Of a stretch of DNA of 64,000 nt, positions 1-20,639 are shown piece by piece (the first letter of the stretch is position 1; every line of letters starts with the position of its first letter). Location: the NCBI RefSeq assembly GCF_036711975.1, contig NC_091976.1, forward strand, positions 27,652,001 to 27,716,000, in the 5' to 3' direction. Source of the DNA: Onthophagus taurus (lineage: Eukaryota; Arthropoda; Insecta; Coleoptera; Scarabaeidae). The notes beneath the pieces were generated by a model. The model was not told the origin of the DNA and searched no databases. It saw only the letters and a list, made by a program, of their open reading frames with translations. The translations under genes were made by a program, and so were the position numbers.

Positions 1-330
1 ACTAAGGTTTTATGTATAAAAAGTATTTACCCATCGCTTTTAGTTTTTGAGTTATAATTGAGTTAATTTTCAAAAATCAACAATTTTGATGTTTAATCGA
101 TTTAGAGCTTATAAATAAAAAATGGTAATAATTGGGTTCAATCTTGTTATGGATCTAGTCTTTATGGTCCATTACTAAGGTTTTATGTAGAAAAAGTATT
201 TCTCAGTGAAATTCTTTAATGCAAATCATCCTCAATGGAGCTTTGGCGATTTTCGCTCTATTTTTCAAAGATAATAATGGTTAGGTTAGAAATTGTTATG
301 GATTATGCTTCCTTGGTTCAAAACGGAATA
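1..330. repeat. Edge of a ~173-bp tandem repeat
   Basis: The words at position 1 (actaaggttttatgta) and 174 are nearly identical, giving a period of about 173 bp. A degraded third unit shares the 'tggta/taat...cttgttatgga' block near 120 and 270. The array probably continues to the left of the window. Its 'agtttttgagttataattga' block loosely resembles the consensus at 20.6-23.9 kb, but the units are otherwise different. Confidence 0.6.
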
Positions 331-868
331 TTTTCGCAAATATCGTGATACTCTATCATTCATATGTTTTTAGTAATGATAGATTATTTAATATAAACCA
401 TGGAAAATGAAAATTTTCGCAAGTACAACTTTATTCTTAGAAAATGGTGATTACTAGCTAACTAAATATGATCTTCCTTGATTCAACACAAATAATTTTC
501 ACACATATCAATCAAACCAACTTTTCTGGCATAATTTTGTGCACATAAACTTCCTGTACGCGATAAAATTTGCTGATCATAGAGTTAAATTCAATCATAT
601 AAAAAGTTCTGGTATGAGTGCCATAAAAAAATGTTGAAAAAAAAAATGTGTAATCAGTTTTGAGGATTCAAAAACAGAATTTTCAATGTTCCGGATTGAT
701 TCAATTCGGTTTAATCTCGAAAATTAAGCTCTTAATGATTCCCCGGTTCCGTTTTAAAAGCTCAACGTGGAATGCACTCCCCTATTTTAAGCAGATTTAA
801 TCGAATTTAGGTTTCACTTCTTTTAGAAAAAACCATTTAAATTAACAACTAATTAGAATAATAATTAC
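331..868. other. No gene seen; presumed intron of the minus-strand TRP gene
   Basis: AT-rich sequence without a convincing exon on either strand. The exon expected to follow position 869 on the minus strand (the counterpart of the SWQKVD exon in the plus-strand paralogue at 2274) was not found, so the intron probably runs beyond the left edge. Confidence 0.5.
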
Positions 869-1396
869 ATATTGTTCTCCAGGTTTGTGATTATCCTCTT
901 CAAATTGAAGAAGTAATTCGACCCCTTCGACGTATTCCTCTTCAATTGCATGTAATAAACTATCCTAATGACAAAAATTTTTAGTTTAATTATTTTTTTT
1001 GGTATGCTTTTTGATTACTTTGACTTTAATGCCTTCTTCAATTAGAATTTTCATTAATTCCAAATTTTCATTTTCAATTGCAGCTATTAATGCGCTTCTA
1101 TTTAAAGGATCCACGCAGTTTATATCAAATTCTTCCGGATTGTTTTTATTTTCGCTTATAATGCTGAAAGGAAAATGACACAAAATTTTAAAAGAAAATA
1201 ACTTTGTCTAAATTAAAAATTAAAATTACCTTCTTACTCCCGCACAATCACCTTTTTCAGCCGTTAATAAAAATTGTTTTTCGATTGTACTTAAAGCTCT
1301 TGTTGTAGGATCGGTAAAATTGAAAGCTTTTGTACTTGAGGCTGATCCTTTTCGACATTCCTCGATAAGTTTTTCTTTAGATTCGGTTGTTTTCAT
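869..1396 (-). CDS. TRPC-type cation channel, 5' exons only (partial)
   Basis: Three exons read in phase on the minus strand: 1396-1230 (starts [10 protein letters not shown]), 1163-1019 and 964-869, each with GT-AG junctions. The product contains [18 protein letters not shown], then [21 protein letters not shown] and [19 protein letters not shown]. This is the N-terminal ankyrin region typical of insect TRP/TRPL/TRPgamma channels, which conduct Ca2+ and Na+ at the plasma membrane. The exon boundaries match the neighbouring plus-strand channel gene exactly, so the two are diverged head-to-head duplicates with only about 300 bp between them. The pore-forming part would lie off the left edge. 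A truncated gene cannot be excluded, because the next exon is not in the remaining 868 bp. Confidence 0.8.
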
Positions 1397-1708
1397 TATA
1401 TTGAGTTTAGTTTTTTTGATTAGAAAGTATTTCTTTGATCTGCTTTGAAAGTAGAATATGAACTAGTTTATTACGACCTACTCTAATATGATTGTAGTTG
1501 TGAGAAAATAATTAAATTATTCCAAATCCTCGGCAACCTTCCATCGACGTTCTAATTCCTTACAAAACTTCCGACTATCGATTCGTATAACGTTGATTTA
1601 TTCCCTAGATATACATTTCTAAGGATTTCGTGGTCTCATTTTGCTTCAACATACCAAAAAAATTCAATATATAATAAATCTTTTAATTGTTATTTTTTTT
1701 CTAAATAG

Positions 1709-10602
<8,894 letters not shown>

Positions 10603-10634
10603 AAATTATTTATTTAAATAATGTATCATTTTGA

Positions 10635-12878
10635 ATTGTAATTTTTGTATTTAATTTAAATTTACAATAAAAGATGTCACTAATGAATATTTTCTTTTCA
10701 TTTATTAATATGTATAACCTAATTCTTTATTTTTAAATTTAAATTAATATTAATTCATATATTTTTAATATATTTTGCAATAATTTTAATAATAACAAAC
10801 GCTTTAATTATTTTTAATTATTAGTTTTAATTATGATTTTCACCAAAAGATGTCACCATTATAAAAAGTTGTGAAATTAATTTTAATAATTTTTAAACAA
10901 ATTATAATGCATTACACAATACCAAAAATAGCTCACAATACATAATATCACTCATAAAAAATTCTTATTAGTCAACAAGTAACTAACCTTAATTCTTAAT
11001 TTATAAACAATAATTAAGAATTTATAATAAAATTAGAGTTTTAATTTAATTTGACAATAAAAGATGTCACTAATAAATATTTTTTCTAATTTATTAATAT
11101 CACCCAATTATTTATATTTAAATTTAAATTAATATTAATTCATATATTTTTAATATATTAATAATTTCTTTTACAATAATTTTAATAATAACAAACATTT
11201 TAATTATTTTTAATTATTAGTTTTATTTATGATTTTCACCAAAAGATGTCACCGTTACAAAACAGTTGTCAAATTAATTTTAATAATTTTTAAACAAATT
11301 ATAAAGCATTGCACAATACCAAAAATAGCTCACACTACATAATATCACTCATAAAAAATTCTTATTAGTCAACAAGTAACCAACCTTAATTCTTAATTTA
11401 TAAACAATAATTAAAAATTTATAATAAAATTAAAGATTTAATTTAAATTTACAATAAAAGATGTCACTAATGAATATTTCTTCGAATTTATTAATACAAC
11501 CTACTTATTTATTTTTAAATTTAAATTAATATTAATTCAAATGTTTTTAATATATTAATAATTTCTTTTACAATAATTTTAATAATAACAAACATTTTAA
11601 TAATTAATATTAGTTTTAATTATGATTTTCACCAAAAGATGTCACCATTATAAAAAAGTTGTCAAATTAATTTTAATAATTTTTAAACAAATTATAAAGC
11701 ATTACACAATACCAAAAATAGCTCACACTACATAATATCACTCATAAAAAATTCTTATTAGTCAACAAGTAACCAACCTTAATTCTTAATCTATAAACAA
11801 TAATTAAAAATTTATAATAAAATTAGAGATTTAATTTAAATTTACAATAAAAGATGTCACTAATAAATATTTCTTCTAATTTATTAATATCACCTAATTT
11901 TTTATTTTTAAATTTAAATTAATATTAATTCAAATATGTTTAATATATGAATAATTACTTTTACAATAATTTTAATAATAACAAACATTTTAATTATTTT
12001 TAATTATTAGTTTTAATTATGATTTTCACCAAAAGATGTCGCCATTATAAAAAAGTTGTCAAATTAATTTTAATAATTTTTAAACAAATTATCACACTAC
12101 ATAATATCACTCATAAAACATTCTTATTAGTGAACTAACCTTAATTTTTAAGTAATAAACAATAATTAAGAATTTATAATAAAATTAGAGCATTATTCAA
12201 AATGATAATAAAAGATGTCACTAATAAAAAAATTCTTCTCTTTATTAATTCAACCTAATTACTTATTTTTACATTTAAATTAATGTTAATTCAAATATTG
12301 TTAATAAATTAATGATTTCTTTTACAATTATTTTAATAATAACAAACATTTTAATGATGTTTTAGGATTATTCTTAATTATTAGTTTTAATTATGATTTT
12401 CACCAAAAGATGTCACCATCACAAAAAAGTTGTCACATTAATTTTAATAATTTTTAAACAAACTATAATGCATTACACAATACAAATAATAAATAAAAGT
12501 ACAATAAAAAATTCCTATTAGTTTACCTTAATTCTTAAATTATAAACAATAATTAAAAATTGATAATACAATTACAGCTTTAATTTAAATTTACAATAAA
12601 AGATGTCGCTAATGAATATTTTCTTCTCATTTATTAATATCACCTAATTAATTATTTTTAAATTTAAATTAATATTATTTCGAATATTTTTAATATATTA
12701 ATAATTTCGTTAACGACAATTTTAATAATAACAAACATTTTAATAATTTTTAGGATTATTTTTATTATTATTTTCACCAAAAGATGTCACCATTATATAA
12801 TTATTTATTCCATTTTAATTAATTAATTATTTTTATTAAGTTCTAAATAATTATTTGTTGCAAATTACAACATTACAA
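10635..12878. repeat. ~390-bp-unit tandem array downstream of the TRP gene
   Basis: 'acaataaaagatgtcac' recurs at about 10664, 11054, 11451, 11844, 12207 and 12594. A second word, 'caccaaaagatgtcacc', sits about 177 bp after each. The unit is therefore ~390 bp built of two diverged halves (177 + 213). The unique right end (12795-12878, ending acattacaat) is duplicated exactly at 15591-15671. The reverse complement of the right end (attgtaatgttgtaattt) resembles 10635-10652 (attgtaatttttgtattt), a possible ~18-bp TIR. The array begins about 30 bp after the TRP stop codon, so the TRP 3' UTR may run into it. Confidence 0.85.
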
Positions 12879-13449
12879 TGGGGTCATACACACTTATTAA
12901 ATTTAGAGAAAATTTTTATGTCAAACGATATATGCAAGTATATGCATGAATACAAAGTAAAAGAAATATTTTGATCAATTTTATATTTTGCGTAATTTGA
13001 AGTGAAAAATAGCAAATATTCAAACGAAATAATTTCGCGGCTTTTCTGTGACGTAGGAACCGCACTGCCTAAAACAAGTTAAATTGTCCGTTAGATAGCG
13101 CTTGCGGTGTGACAGTGTCAAAATAAAACCATGGATGTAATACAGTGTCTCTATTACATCCATGAACAAAACATAATAAACATAACCTACAAACACTCTA
13201 TCTCTTTTCAATACAACCTAAATGACGTTCATCTCTTTCTCGCATTTTAGCGGGGAGCAGGGGACGCAAAAGTGAGAATCGTACGTCATCAACGCGGGAA
13301 TTTTAAAAGCTCAAATGGGTATATAAATTTTCAATAATTTTTTTAACAATGACTTTGTTCGAAAATATTAAAAAAAAAATAACGGTAACTATATTTTTAT
13401 ATAAACTTTCAGAAAATATAATAAAAAAAAAATCGTGTATGACCCCATT
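12879..13449. mobile_element. Short MITE-like element with GGGGTCATACAC ends
   Basis: 'aatggggtcatacac' (12877-12891) is perfectly inverted at 13435-13449 (gtgtatgaccccatt), enclosing about 570 bp without a transposase. It abuts the right end of the 390-bp-unit array and lies within ~220 bp of the ING start codon. The flanks attacaat and attacttt could be a decayed duplication. The superfamily is undetermined. Confidence 0.55.
13131..13165. repeat. Perfect 13-bp hairpin in the ING upstream region
   Basis: catggatgtaata and tattacatccatg form a perfect inverted repeat with a 9-base loop, inside the MITE-like element. Confidence 0.6.
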
Positions 13450-13666
13450 ACTTTTAAAACAAAAACGCTCAAAATTACTTTTTATGTATTAAAATTGATT
13501 TCCTTTCTACAGTCCAATCACAAGGAAGGTGTTGAGTTAGTGGCGCCATCTAGTGTAAAATGCGTCTTGTAAACATTATGGCTGCGTAGCGTTTGAAAGA
13601 AGTTCGTGTAACTTTCGTCGATTTTACTCATTTTTTAACAGAAAAATATAGAATTAATTGTGTGCA

Positions 13667-14735
13667 ATGTTGAACCAGGTGTCTATGGAAGCGGCGTGTG
13701 CCGCTCGGTACGTAGAAAATTATTTGGACTGCGTCGAAAACCTCCCCGACGACCTGCAACGTATGATCTCAAGGATGAGGGAATTGGATGTGTATTATTT
13801 AGGTGTGTATTTCATTATTTAACCCCTATTTAAGGATAATTTAAGATCCCTCTTTGCATATTCATAGTAAGTTAAAAAAAAATCCAATAATTTTTTTAAT
13901 TACAATTCAAAATATCAACCAATATGGTTTCGTTACATTTTATCTTTATACCTTCCATTTAACAGCAAGAATAAGCGAAATAGAACATCACACTCAAGCA
14001 TGGAAAAGCATTCCTGATATAGATGTTGTGAAAAAAAGAAACACCTTAATTCGTATGCAAAGAACTTTAATAATAGCTCAAGAACTTGGTGATGAAAAAA
14101 TGAGTTTAGTTCAGAGCATCTTGGACAAAATTGAATCAAAAACTAGTCAATTGGACCACGACTATAAGTACCTAGACTTTGGCAAAGATGAAACCCCCAC
14201 GAATGATAACAAAGAGCAACAATCTCCGTTAAATAATTCCACAAGTAATACTTCAATTAATAACAGTGAACGTCCCAATAAAAGAGCAAGAAGAACGCGT
14301 CAGGACACATTTTCCGGGCTTGAATCAAATCATAATGATAATTCTGCTGATCATTTATTAAGAAGTCAATCTGCTAATACGCCAGCGAGTCAAAAGAAAA
14401 CAAACACTGGAACTGGAAAGAAAAAGAAACGAAAATCAAGGCAAAATCAACAAAGAGAAGAGTCCCCACCAAGGGAAGAAGAACCAGCAATAGATCCAGA
14501 CGAACCAACGTATTGTCTTTGTGATCAAATTTCATTTGGTGAAATGATTATGTGCGATAACGATTTGTGTCCAATCGAATGGTTTCATTTTTCGTGTGTT
14601 ACACTAACAACGAAACCGAAAGGAAAATGGTATTGTCCAAAATGTCGTGGGGATAGGCCGAATGTAATGAAACCAAAAGCGCAATTTTTGAAGGAATTGG
14701 AAAAGTATAATCGAGAGAAAGAAGAGAAAACGTGA
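13667..14735 (+). CDS. ING1: ING1/ING2-type PHD-finger chromatin protein
   Basis: Two exons: 13667-13801 ([20 protein letters not shown]...) and about 13966-14735, with GT-AG boundaries. The N-terminal ING domain ([18 protein letters not shown]...MRELD) continues in exon 2 ([18 protein letters not shown]). A lysine/serine-rich basic linker ([12 protein letters not shown]) follows, then a C-terminal PHD finger. The PHD has all C4-H-C3 ligands ([38 protein letters not shown]). The family reads H3K4me3 and recruits Sin3/HDAC (ING1/2) or other acetylation complexes in the nucleus. The PHD sequence fits ING1/2 better than ING3-5. The long open frame through the 5' part of exon 2 (13854-13965) is intron. 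A polyadenylation-like aataaa lies at about 14809. Confidence 0.92.
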
Positions 14736-14939
14736 AAAAACTACAATTTTAAGACATTTATTTTTTTTTTTTGTATCTGCTAATGTTTGGTTGGAGCTAA
14801 TATGCTAAATAAAATTATATTGCTATTATTATCTATTGTTTTTTCTTTTCTAGTTCTGTTGAAATTCCTAAAAATTATTATAATCAGATCAATATCAGCA
14901 AAAGTTTTTTCTTCTCATTCTTTAGCAGTTTTTAAAGGA
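14736..14939. other. ING 3' flank
   Basis: 3' UTR with AATAAA, then short unique sequence before the repeat copy at 14940. No gene seen. Confidence 0.5.
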
Positions 14940-15671
14940 TATCTTAATATCCTTAATTCTTAATTTATAAACAATAATTAAGAATTTATAATAAAATTAG
15001 AGCTTTAATTTAAAGTTACAATAAAAGATGTCACTAACGAATATTTTTCCCCATTTATTAATATGTATAACCTAATTATTTATTTTTAAATTTAAATTAA
15101 TATTAATTTAAATATTTTTAATATATTAATAATTTCTTTTACAATAATTTTAATAATAACAAACTTTTTAATTATTAGTTTTAATTATAATTTTCACCAA
15201 AAGATGTCACCATTACAAAAAAATTGTCACATTAATTTTAATAATTTTTAAACAAATTATAATACATTACACAATACAACTAATAGCTCACAACAATTCT
15301 TGTTAGTCAACAAGTAACTAACCTTAATTTTTAATTTATAAACAATAATTAAAAATGTGTAAGATTAGAGCTTTAATTTAAATTTACAATAAAAGATGTC
15401 GCTAGTGAATATTTCCTCTTTATTTCTTCTCATTTATTAATATCACCTAATTATTTATTTTTAAATTTAAATTAATATTATTTTTAATATATTAATAATT
15501 TCTTTAACGATAATTTTAATAATAACAAACATTTTAATAATTTTTAGGAGTATTTTTATTATTATTTTCACCAAAAGATGTCACCATTATATAATTATTT
15601 ATTCCATTTTAATTAATTAATTATTTTTATTAAGTTCTAAATAATTATTTGTTGCAAATTACAACATTACA
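14940..15671. repeat. Second copy of the ~390-bp-unit repeat element
   Basis: This contains the same 'ataaaagatgtcac' and 'caccaaaagatgtcacc' words in the same orientation as 10.6-12.9 kb, with about 1.8 units. Its right end, from 'tataattatttattccatttt' to 'acattacaat', is essentially identical to 12795-12878. The left end is truncated relative to the larger copy. Confidence 0.82.
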
Positions 15672-15933
15672 ATTACTACAATTACTTAATGAGGATTTTC
15701 AAACCAAACTATTTATTTTATCCCTATTCTTTGGCACTTCATATCTGATATCATCCAATAAACAAGATGCAGTAGGGGCTGAAACTTGTGATTATGTGAA
15801 AACGTTTTGTTTTGGTTAATACAAAGACTGAATTAGTTCTATTCACTAAGCAATGGAAGTTAGACTAGAGAGCTTAAAACCTTTTAATTCGTTTTATGAT
15901 AATTTTCCTCCTAAGTGGAATATATCACTAATA
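15672..15933. other. No gene seen
   Basis: Sequence between the repeat and the hAT relic. It may include decayed upstream parts of the same transposase, but no frame is convincing. Confidence 0.4.
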
Positions 15934-16660
15934 CTATAAATAGTAATATTGCTGTATTAATAGTGGACAAAGAATATTAATGAGGAGGCCAAACCAGTTG
16001 CTTTCACAGCCAAATAATCTGCAAAGAACTTCAATTGGAGAGGAAATTAAGTAATCATTTTCTGCAAAATGATCCCAATATGGAACAAGCTCTCTGGTTT
16101 CAGAGAAATGTTGATAAGCGTTTGTCCCAAGCTGAATTTGTTTCAAGTAAAACCAAGATTGCATCATATGAAGTAGAAGTATCCAGTGTTAAATCTAGAT
16201 GAAAAGATTAATATCCAGTAGTGATGGAACGGATAGTGCTTATCTATCTGGCCATTATGGTGATAATCTTTCGTGTGTTTCTGAATCCTACATTGCCACA
16301 TTATTGCAATATTTGAACAAAAATGAAATTAATAAGAAAGCTGATAAGATATGTCAACTTATTTGGATCCAAGATACGAGATGAACTTTTTTGATGGAGA
16401 TTTAAGAAACGAAGCAAGATTATGGCTATTATTGGAAAGACTTGGGCCGCATCACAAATTAAAAGTGATAGCGACAGTTCTGTTAGTAATGAATGTGATG
16501 ATGAATTACAAGCGAAGAGAAGAAACTGCAACAAGAGATTTGTTCACATATCGTTTTGGGATTGTTACCATGAGGTTGCTAATGACAAACCTGAAATAAA
16601 TAAAGTTGTATTAAACGAAAAAAGTCCTATTGAGGTTGGCCTCTCTTAAAAAGTAGCCAA
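15934..16660 (+). pseudogene. hAT-family (ZBED-like) transposase relic
   Basis: Plus-strand frames in pieces show the hAT C-terminal hallmark. The stretch from 16351 reads MSTYLDPRYEMNFFDG, matching the 'STLLDPRFK..FF' motif that precedes the dimerisation region. The frame then shifts, and 16440-16645 reads SDSDSSVSNECDDELQAKR and FWDCYHEVANDKPEINK, resembling the acidic linker and 'WD.f.eiv.e' motif. An earlier piece (16199-16384) contains LQYLNKNEINKKADK. Frameshifts and stops show it is dead. This could also be a ZBED-derived host gene relic. Confidence 0.55.
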
Positions 16661-16929
16661 ACTTGATATTGTATCCGCTCACTTTGATTCTATAACTCCT
16701 AATTGCCTCTTTTGAGCTTGAAAGATAAAATTAATAAAGAACTGTCGAATTTAAGCTGTGCCAAAAAAATAATTGTAGGTATTGTATTTTTAAAAGTTAA
16801 AATTCAATATACAGTGATACAATAAAATCTACATACACCCCAGAAAATGGTAATATCTCAGCTCCTGAAATGTAATTCAATGAATTTTTTTAAACGAAGG
16901 ATATTAGAAGTCTATATTATTTTAATACA

Positions 16930-17325
16930 AAGTCGAAACAGTTCGACTTGTGCTACGAAGTGAAGACTACAGCAGTAGATTTAGTAGCACGACTCTCAAG
17001 ATTGCTAAACCCGAATTATTCTAGTTCTAAGTCTTGTTGTTTGTTTCTAGTGATATTAGAACTAAGTGATACTGCTAGTGTAAAACTAGAACTAACACTA
17101 TACCTAGAAGTAGAATCATTTGGATTTAGCCGCACGTCTCTAAAGACGGCTAAACCCAAATGATTCTAGTTCTAGGTATAGTGTTAGTTCTACATAGCAA
17201 CAGTGCTAGTGTAAAACTAGAACTAACACTGGATCTAGAACTAGAAACATTCGGATTTAGCCGCACGTCTCTCAAGACGGCTAAACCCGAATTGTGTTTT
17301 TAGTTCTAGGTCTAGTGTTAGTCTA
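16930..17325. repeat. Cluster of long hairpin palindromes
   Basis: Two tandem near-perfect palindromes with arms of about 50 bp lie at roughly 17084-17200 and 17211-17325. Each arm contains 'ctagaactaacact' and 'gatttagccg', and the loop is 'cacgtctct(c/a)aaga'. A half copy precedes them at about 16970-17040. They are separated by direct 'gctagtgtaaaactagaa' units. No coding capacity. They probably derive from a foldback element or MITE, family not recognised. Confidence 0.75.
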
Positions 17326-18858
17326 GTTTTATTTGTTATTCAACGCTAGATAGTTGTATATTTTTATTGAGCTATAACGGACGCTGATAGACATTTTTTA
17401 GGACTGTATATATTTCAATTTGCACGCAATCATGGAAGACTAGCCGTCGAAAAATGGCAAAACATATTGTGGAGCGACGAAAGTAATAGTATATTAAAAA
17501 ACTAGTTTCGTAAGACACGCTTGAAATGCACGAAACGTGTTTTTTTATTCTACTTTTTGTAATTCGCGTTTTTATCCTTTTTTTAAACAAAAATAAAATA
17601 AATTGAGAATGTAGCGAAATAGGTATGTATCAGTTGGTAACACCGTAATACTTGAAAATAGAAATTTGAATTGACAATTAGAAATTGTCAAAACAAATGT
17701 ATTCACCTGAAAAAAATGTTTCATGTACACCTCCCAAAATAAGAGAAATTGCTCACCTTGTATTCGATGCCAAGAACGTGTTTAAACATCCATAGACAAA
17801 AATTGTCACATTGACAACTAGAAAAATTAGTGATCCAATGTCACCAACTTGAACTGGTTCCATTAAATGTTACTAAAATCTGTCAACGGCGTTATTTCGG
17901 CGCCTACTTTGATTGTAATTTGCTGACTTAATATTTTCAGAAAACGCAATCTTTCTCGATTTTTTTTCTTATACAACCATAGGATTTGATATGTTCATCG
18001 CGTAGAGGGATTTATTCTCTATCAAAATATGCAAAAAAAAATATATGCATCCCATTTAAAATAATAATATTGGTTGCCATAGCAACGAAACAATGTAAAT
18101 AAACAAATATCGCCAAAAAATACGACACTAAATGACAAAAAATGTCATCACTTAGTTTATTTTATTTTAACACTAATGAAAAATTGCATATGGTGATTTA
18201 CCGTTAGCAACGAAAATGTTTGGAGTCGGTATAAGCTCCGCCTATCTCTGTGACGTCAGATTTAGATATTGGCTATACTCCAGACATTTGATACACCCCG
18301 TATATTTTACAATTAAAATACATTTAAAGACTATTGTCAGGTCACACTTATTATTTTGCACAGCACTGTATTTTTTAGAAAATACATGTACTATTTATTT
18401 ACGTTAAATGTCTGAATCATGCACATTTTAGACTATTTTCAATTTACATGGTTTTCTATGAAACCAATCCTCCATGTAAATCAGAGGATAGGTGTAATTC
18501 AATGCTGGATATATTGCAGTAAGAAGAGCACAATGTTGCAGTAGTAAGTCAATTTTTTTAAATTCAGTTCCTATATTAATTTGGTATAAACTTGTTGCTT
18601 GTAATTATCTTATTGCATATAAGGAATAACAAGAGTTTGTTTACCACTGTTTAGTTGGAACAAATTGGCTATTAAGTGCTGAGATGAAAATGGCTTCAAA
18701 TTTGCTAATAAGCCAGTTATATAGTCATATATAATACAATTTGTTTTCTTATTAATGAAATTGGTGACAAATAAAAGGTAATATAATCAAAAACTCCTCA
18801 TTTAAACTTATTTCAAGGTCATATATTAATAAAAACGCAAATACACGAAATTATCATC
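17326..18858. other. Intergenic, no gene recognised
   Basis: AT-rich sequence with small inverted repeats, such as ttgacaatt...aattgtcaa near 17672-17692. A possible decayed MITE at 17630-17860 has ends 'gttggtaaca' and 'tgtcaccaac'. 'acaccccgtat' near 18293 resembles ends of insect mariner-type MITEs. Short open frames show no family signature. The segment just below 18859 is the RpL10Ab 3' region. Confidence 0.4.
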
Positions 18859-20161
18859 TTAATATAACCTCTGTGGTGGTCCCATAGACGACTTTACATG
18901 TAAAGATCTAACATTTTGCCAATGTTTCTTTAAAAGGGACACCAAAAAGTTAATGGCTAAATGGACGTTTTGCACCAATTCATCTGGCGCCATTCCAACA
19001 TGACCAACAGCAACAGACAAACAAAGTACCTAAAAAAACAAAAAAAAATTAATTTTAAATTAACAAAACAGTTTTAATTATTTTATAATTGTTTGCAATA
19101 ATTAAATCCACAAATCAATTTTAAATTAGTGGTAGTTATAAATTGCATAATTTTTTAGCACAATTCTTCCATACAGATTAAATATAATTAATTTCATTAA
19201 TTTGTTGGCTTGATTGTGCAATAAAAATAAATTTGATTAAAATATCTTACTTTTTTCATTTGAAACTTAATTGTTGCTTTGACTTCATCAATTTTTTGAG
19301 TCATTGATTCTTGGTGGGACAACAGCCCAGGGAACTTGCCAGCTTTATTCAAACCAGGTCCCAATAAACGAGGAATTTGCTTAATCAAAGCTTCTGATGC
19401 TAAAAATGCATCATATTTTTTTGCTAGTTTCTTCACCAACTTCTTGTTCTTATTCAATTTTTTTAAAGCTTCAACATCCATGTATGGAACATTGTTAGCT
19501 TTTGCTTCATCACAATGCTGTTGATCACCCAACACACAAACTTGCATTTTTGGACGAGGAATATGTTTCAATCTAATTAAAAAATAAATTAATTAAAATT
19601 ACCATCTTTGTTAAATAATATTTTTTAAATTTAAATGATCCATATAGCAATTACTTACCAAAAAATATTGATACATAATGATTAAAATTAATTTACGATA
19701 ATATCTTTTATAAAAAATAAAAGATAAGATCTTCCCAATTATTTTAAGACCCTGGGTGCAGGTCCGTTGAGTTTCCTCAACTTCCTGAATTAACAATTAC
19801 TTTTAAGTTAATCAAAAAAAGAAATTTTTGTAGTGAACATAACCTCAACGACAACTTAAAAGCAACGTGTTCAGGTCTACGTACTTGATGGTACCGCTGA
19901 AACGCTTATCCTTCTGTGGATCGTAATTTTTCAATCCAATTTGGATCTCGACGGTTTCCAAAAACTTCCTCTTTTTCGTTTCATTGGAATATTGCAGAAC
20001 ACCATTGACGCATTCATACAAAGTATCACGCGATACTTTCGACCTAAATTAATAAAATAATTAGCCTATTTTATCGAATTGTAAATTATTTATCGTTTTA
20101 TAGTAAAATAATAACAAAATTGTTTATGATTAATTAAAAAATTAAAGATTACTTACGACAT
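18859..20161 (-). CDS. RpL10Ab: 60S ribosomal protein L10a (uL1)
   Basis: Four exons on the minus strand: 20161-20157, 20043-19885, 19572-19251 and 19029-18859. The spliced product starts [12 protein letters not shown]. It runs through [25 protein letters not shown], the L1-family core [53 protein letters not shown] and [13 protein letters not shown], and ends GPPQRLY. All junctions keep phase and it has the expected length of about 217 residues. uL1 forms the mobile L1 stalk of the large cytosolic ribosomal subunit and helps move tRNA out of the E site. No damage is visible. The short first exon (ATGTC) is typical of insect ribosomal protein genes. Confidence 0.97.
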
Positions 20162-20195
20162 TTTCGCGGACGATCTCCAACGTGGACGCGACAGA

Positions 20196-20212
20196 AATGA
20201 AAGAGAAATTGA
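20196..20212 (-). promoter_or_regulatory. Candidate 5'-TOP tract of RpL10Ab
   Basis: On the minus strand about 40-50 bases upstream of the start codon lies a pyrimidine run (tttctctttc), as expected for a terminal oligopyrimidine transcription start in ribosomal protein genes. The exact start site is not determined. Confidence 0.35.
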
Positions 20213-20639
20213 CGTTCGCGTTAGTTACCAACTTCATAGTAGATAATAGCGACACCTTTTGGTTATAAAGCGAATATTACCGCCATCTATTGAGAAGATA
20301 TTTAATCATATTATGAAACTTGATTATTTTATTTTTTTGATAATTATCTTTTAAAAATCCAATTCTTAATGTTGTTTATTTTAGATAAATTGGTTTGATA
20401 ATATAGCTTTCAACTTAATAAGTAATAACATGAGTGTAATCAATTACTTAGATCCACTTTGTGCTTAATTAAAGTACTCGTTCAAATTAAAGAATGATTC
20501 ACTTTTTTATAGTTAACAAAGTTAAATTAAAAATACCGCATATTATTATCGGTTAAGAAATTAAACATGTTTATTTACAAAAAATGTGGTGTTAAATGAA
20601 GCAATGAATCACTCAAAATAAAACGTATCCACTAAATGT
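20213..20639. other. RpL10Ab upstream region, no gene seen
   Basis: AT-rich DNA between the RpL10Ab promoter and the satellite array. No open frame or RNA gene was recognised. Confidence 0.45.

Noticed and set aside
13854..13965. N-terminal extension [13 protein letters not shown]... of the ING protein
   Set aside because: This is intron sequence read through. The real first exon at 13667 encodes the conserved start of the ING domain, and a clear acceptor lies before ARISEIEHH.
17630..17860. Second small MITE with gttggtaaca ends
   Set aside because: The end match is short and imperfect and no target duplication is visible, so it is mentioned only in the intergenic entry.
19336..19524. Plus-strand open frame opposite RpL10Ab
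   Set aside because: Shadow of the strongly conserved minus-strand ribosomal protein exon.
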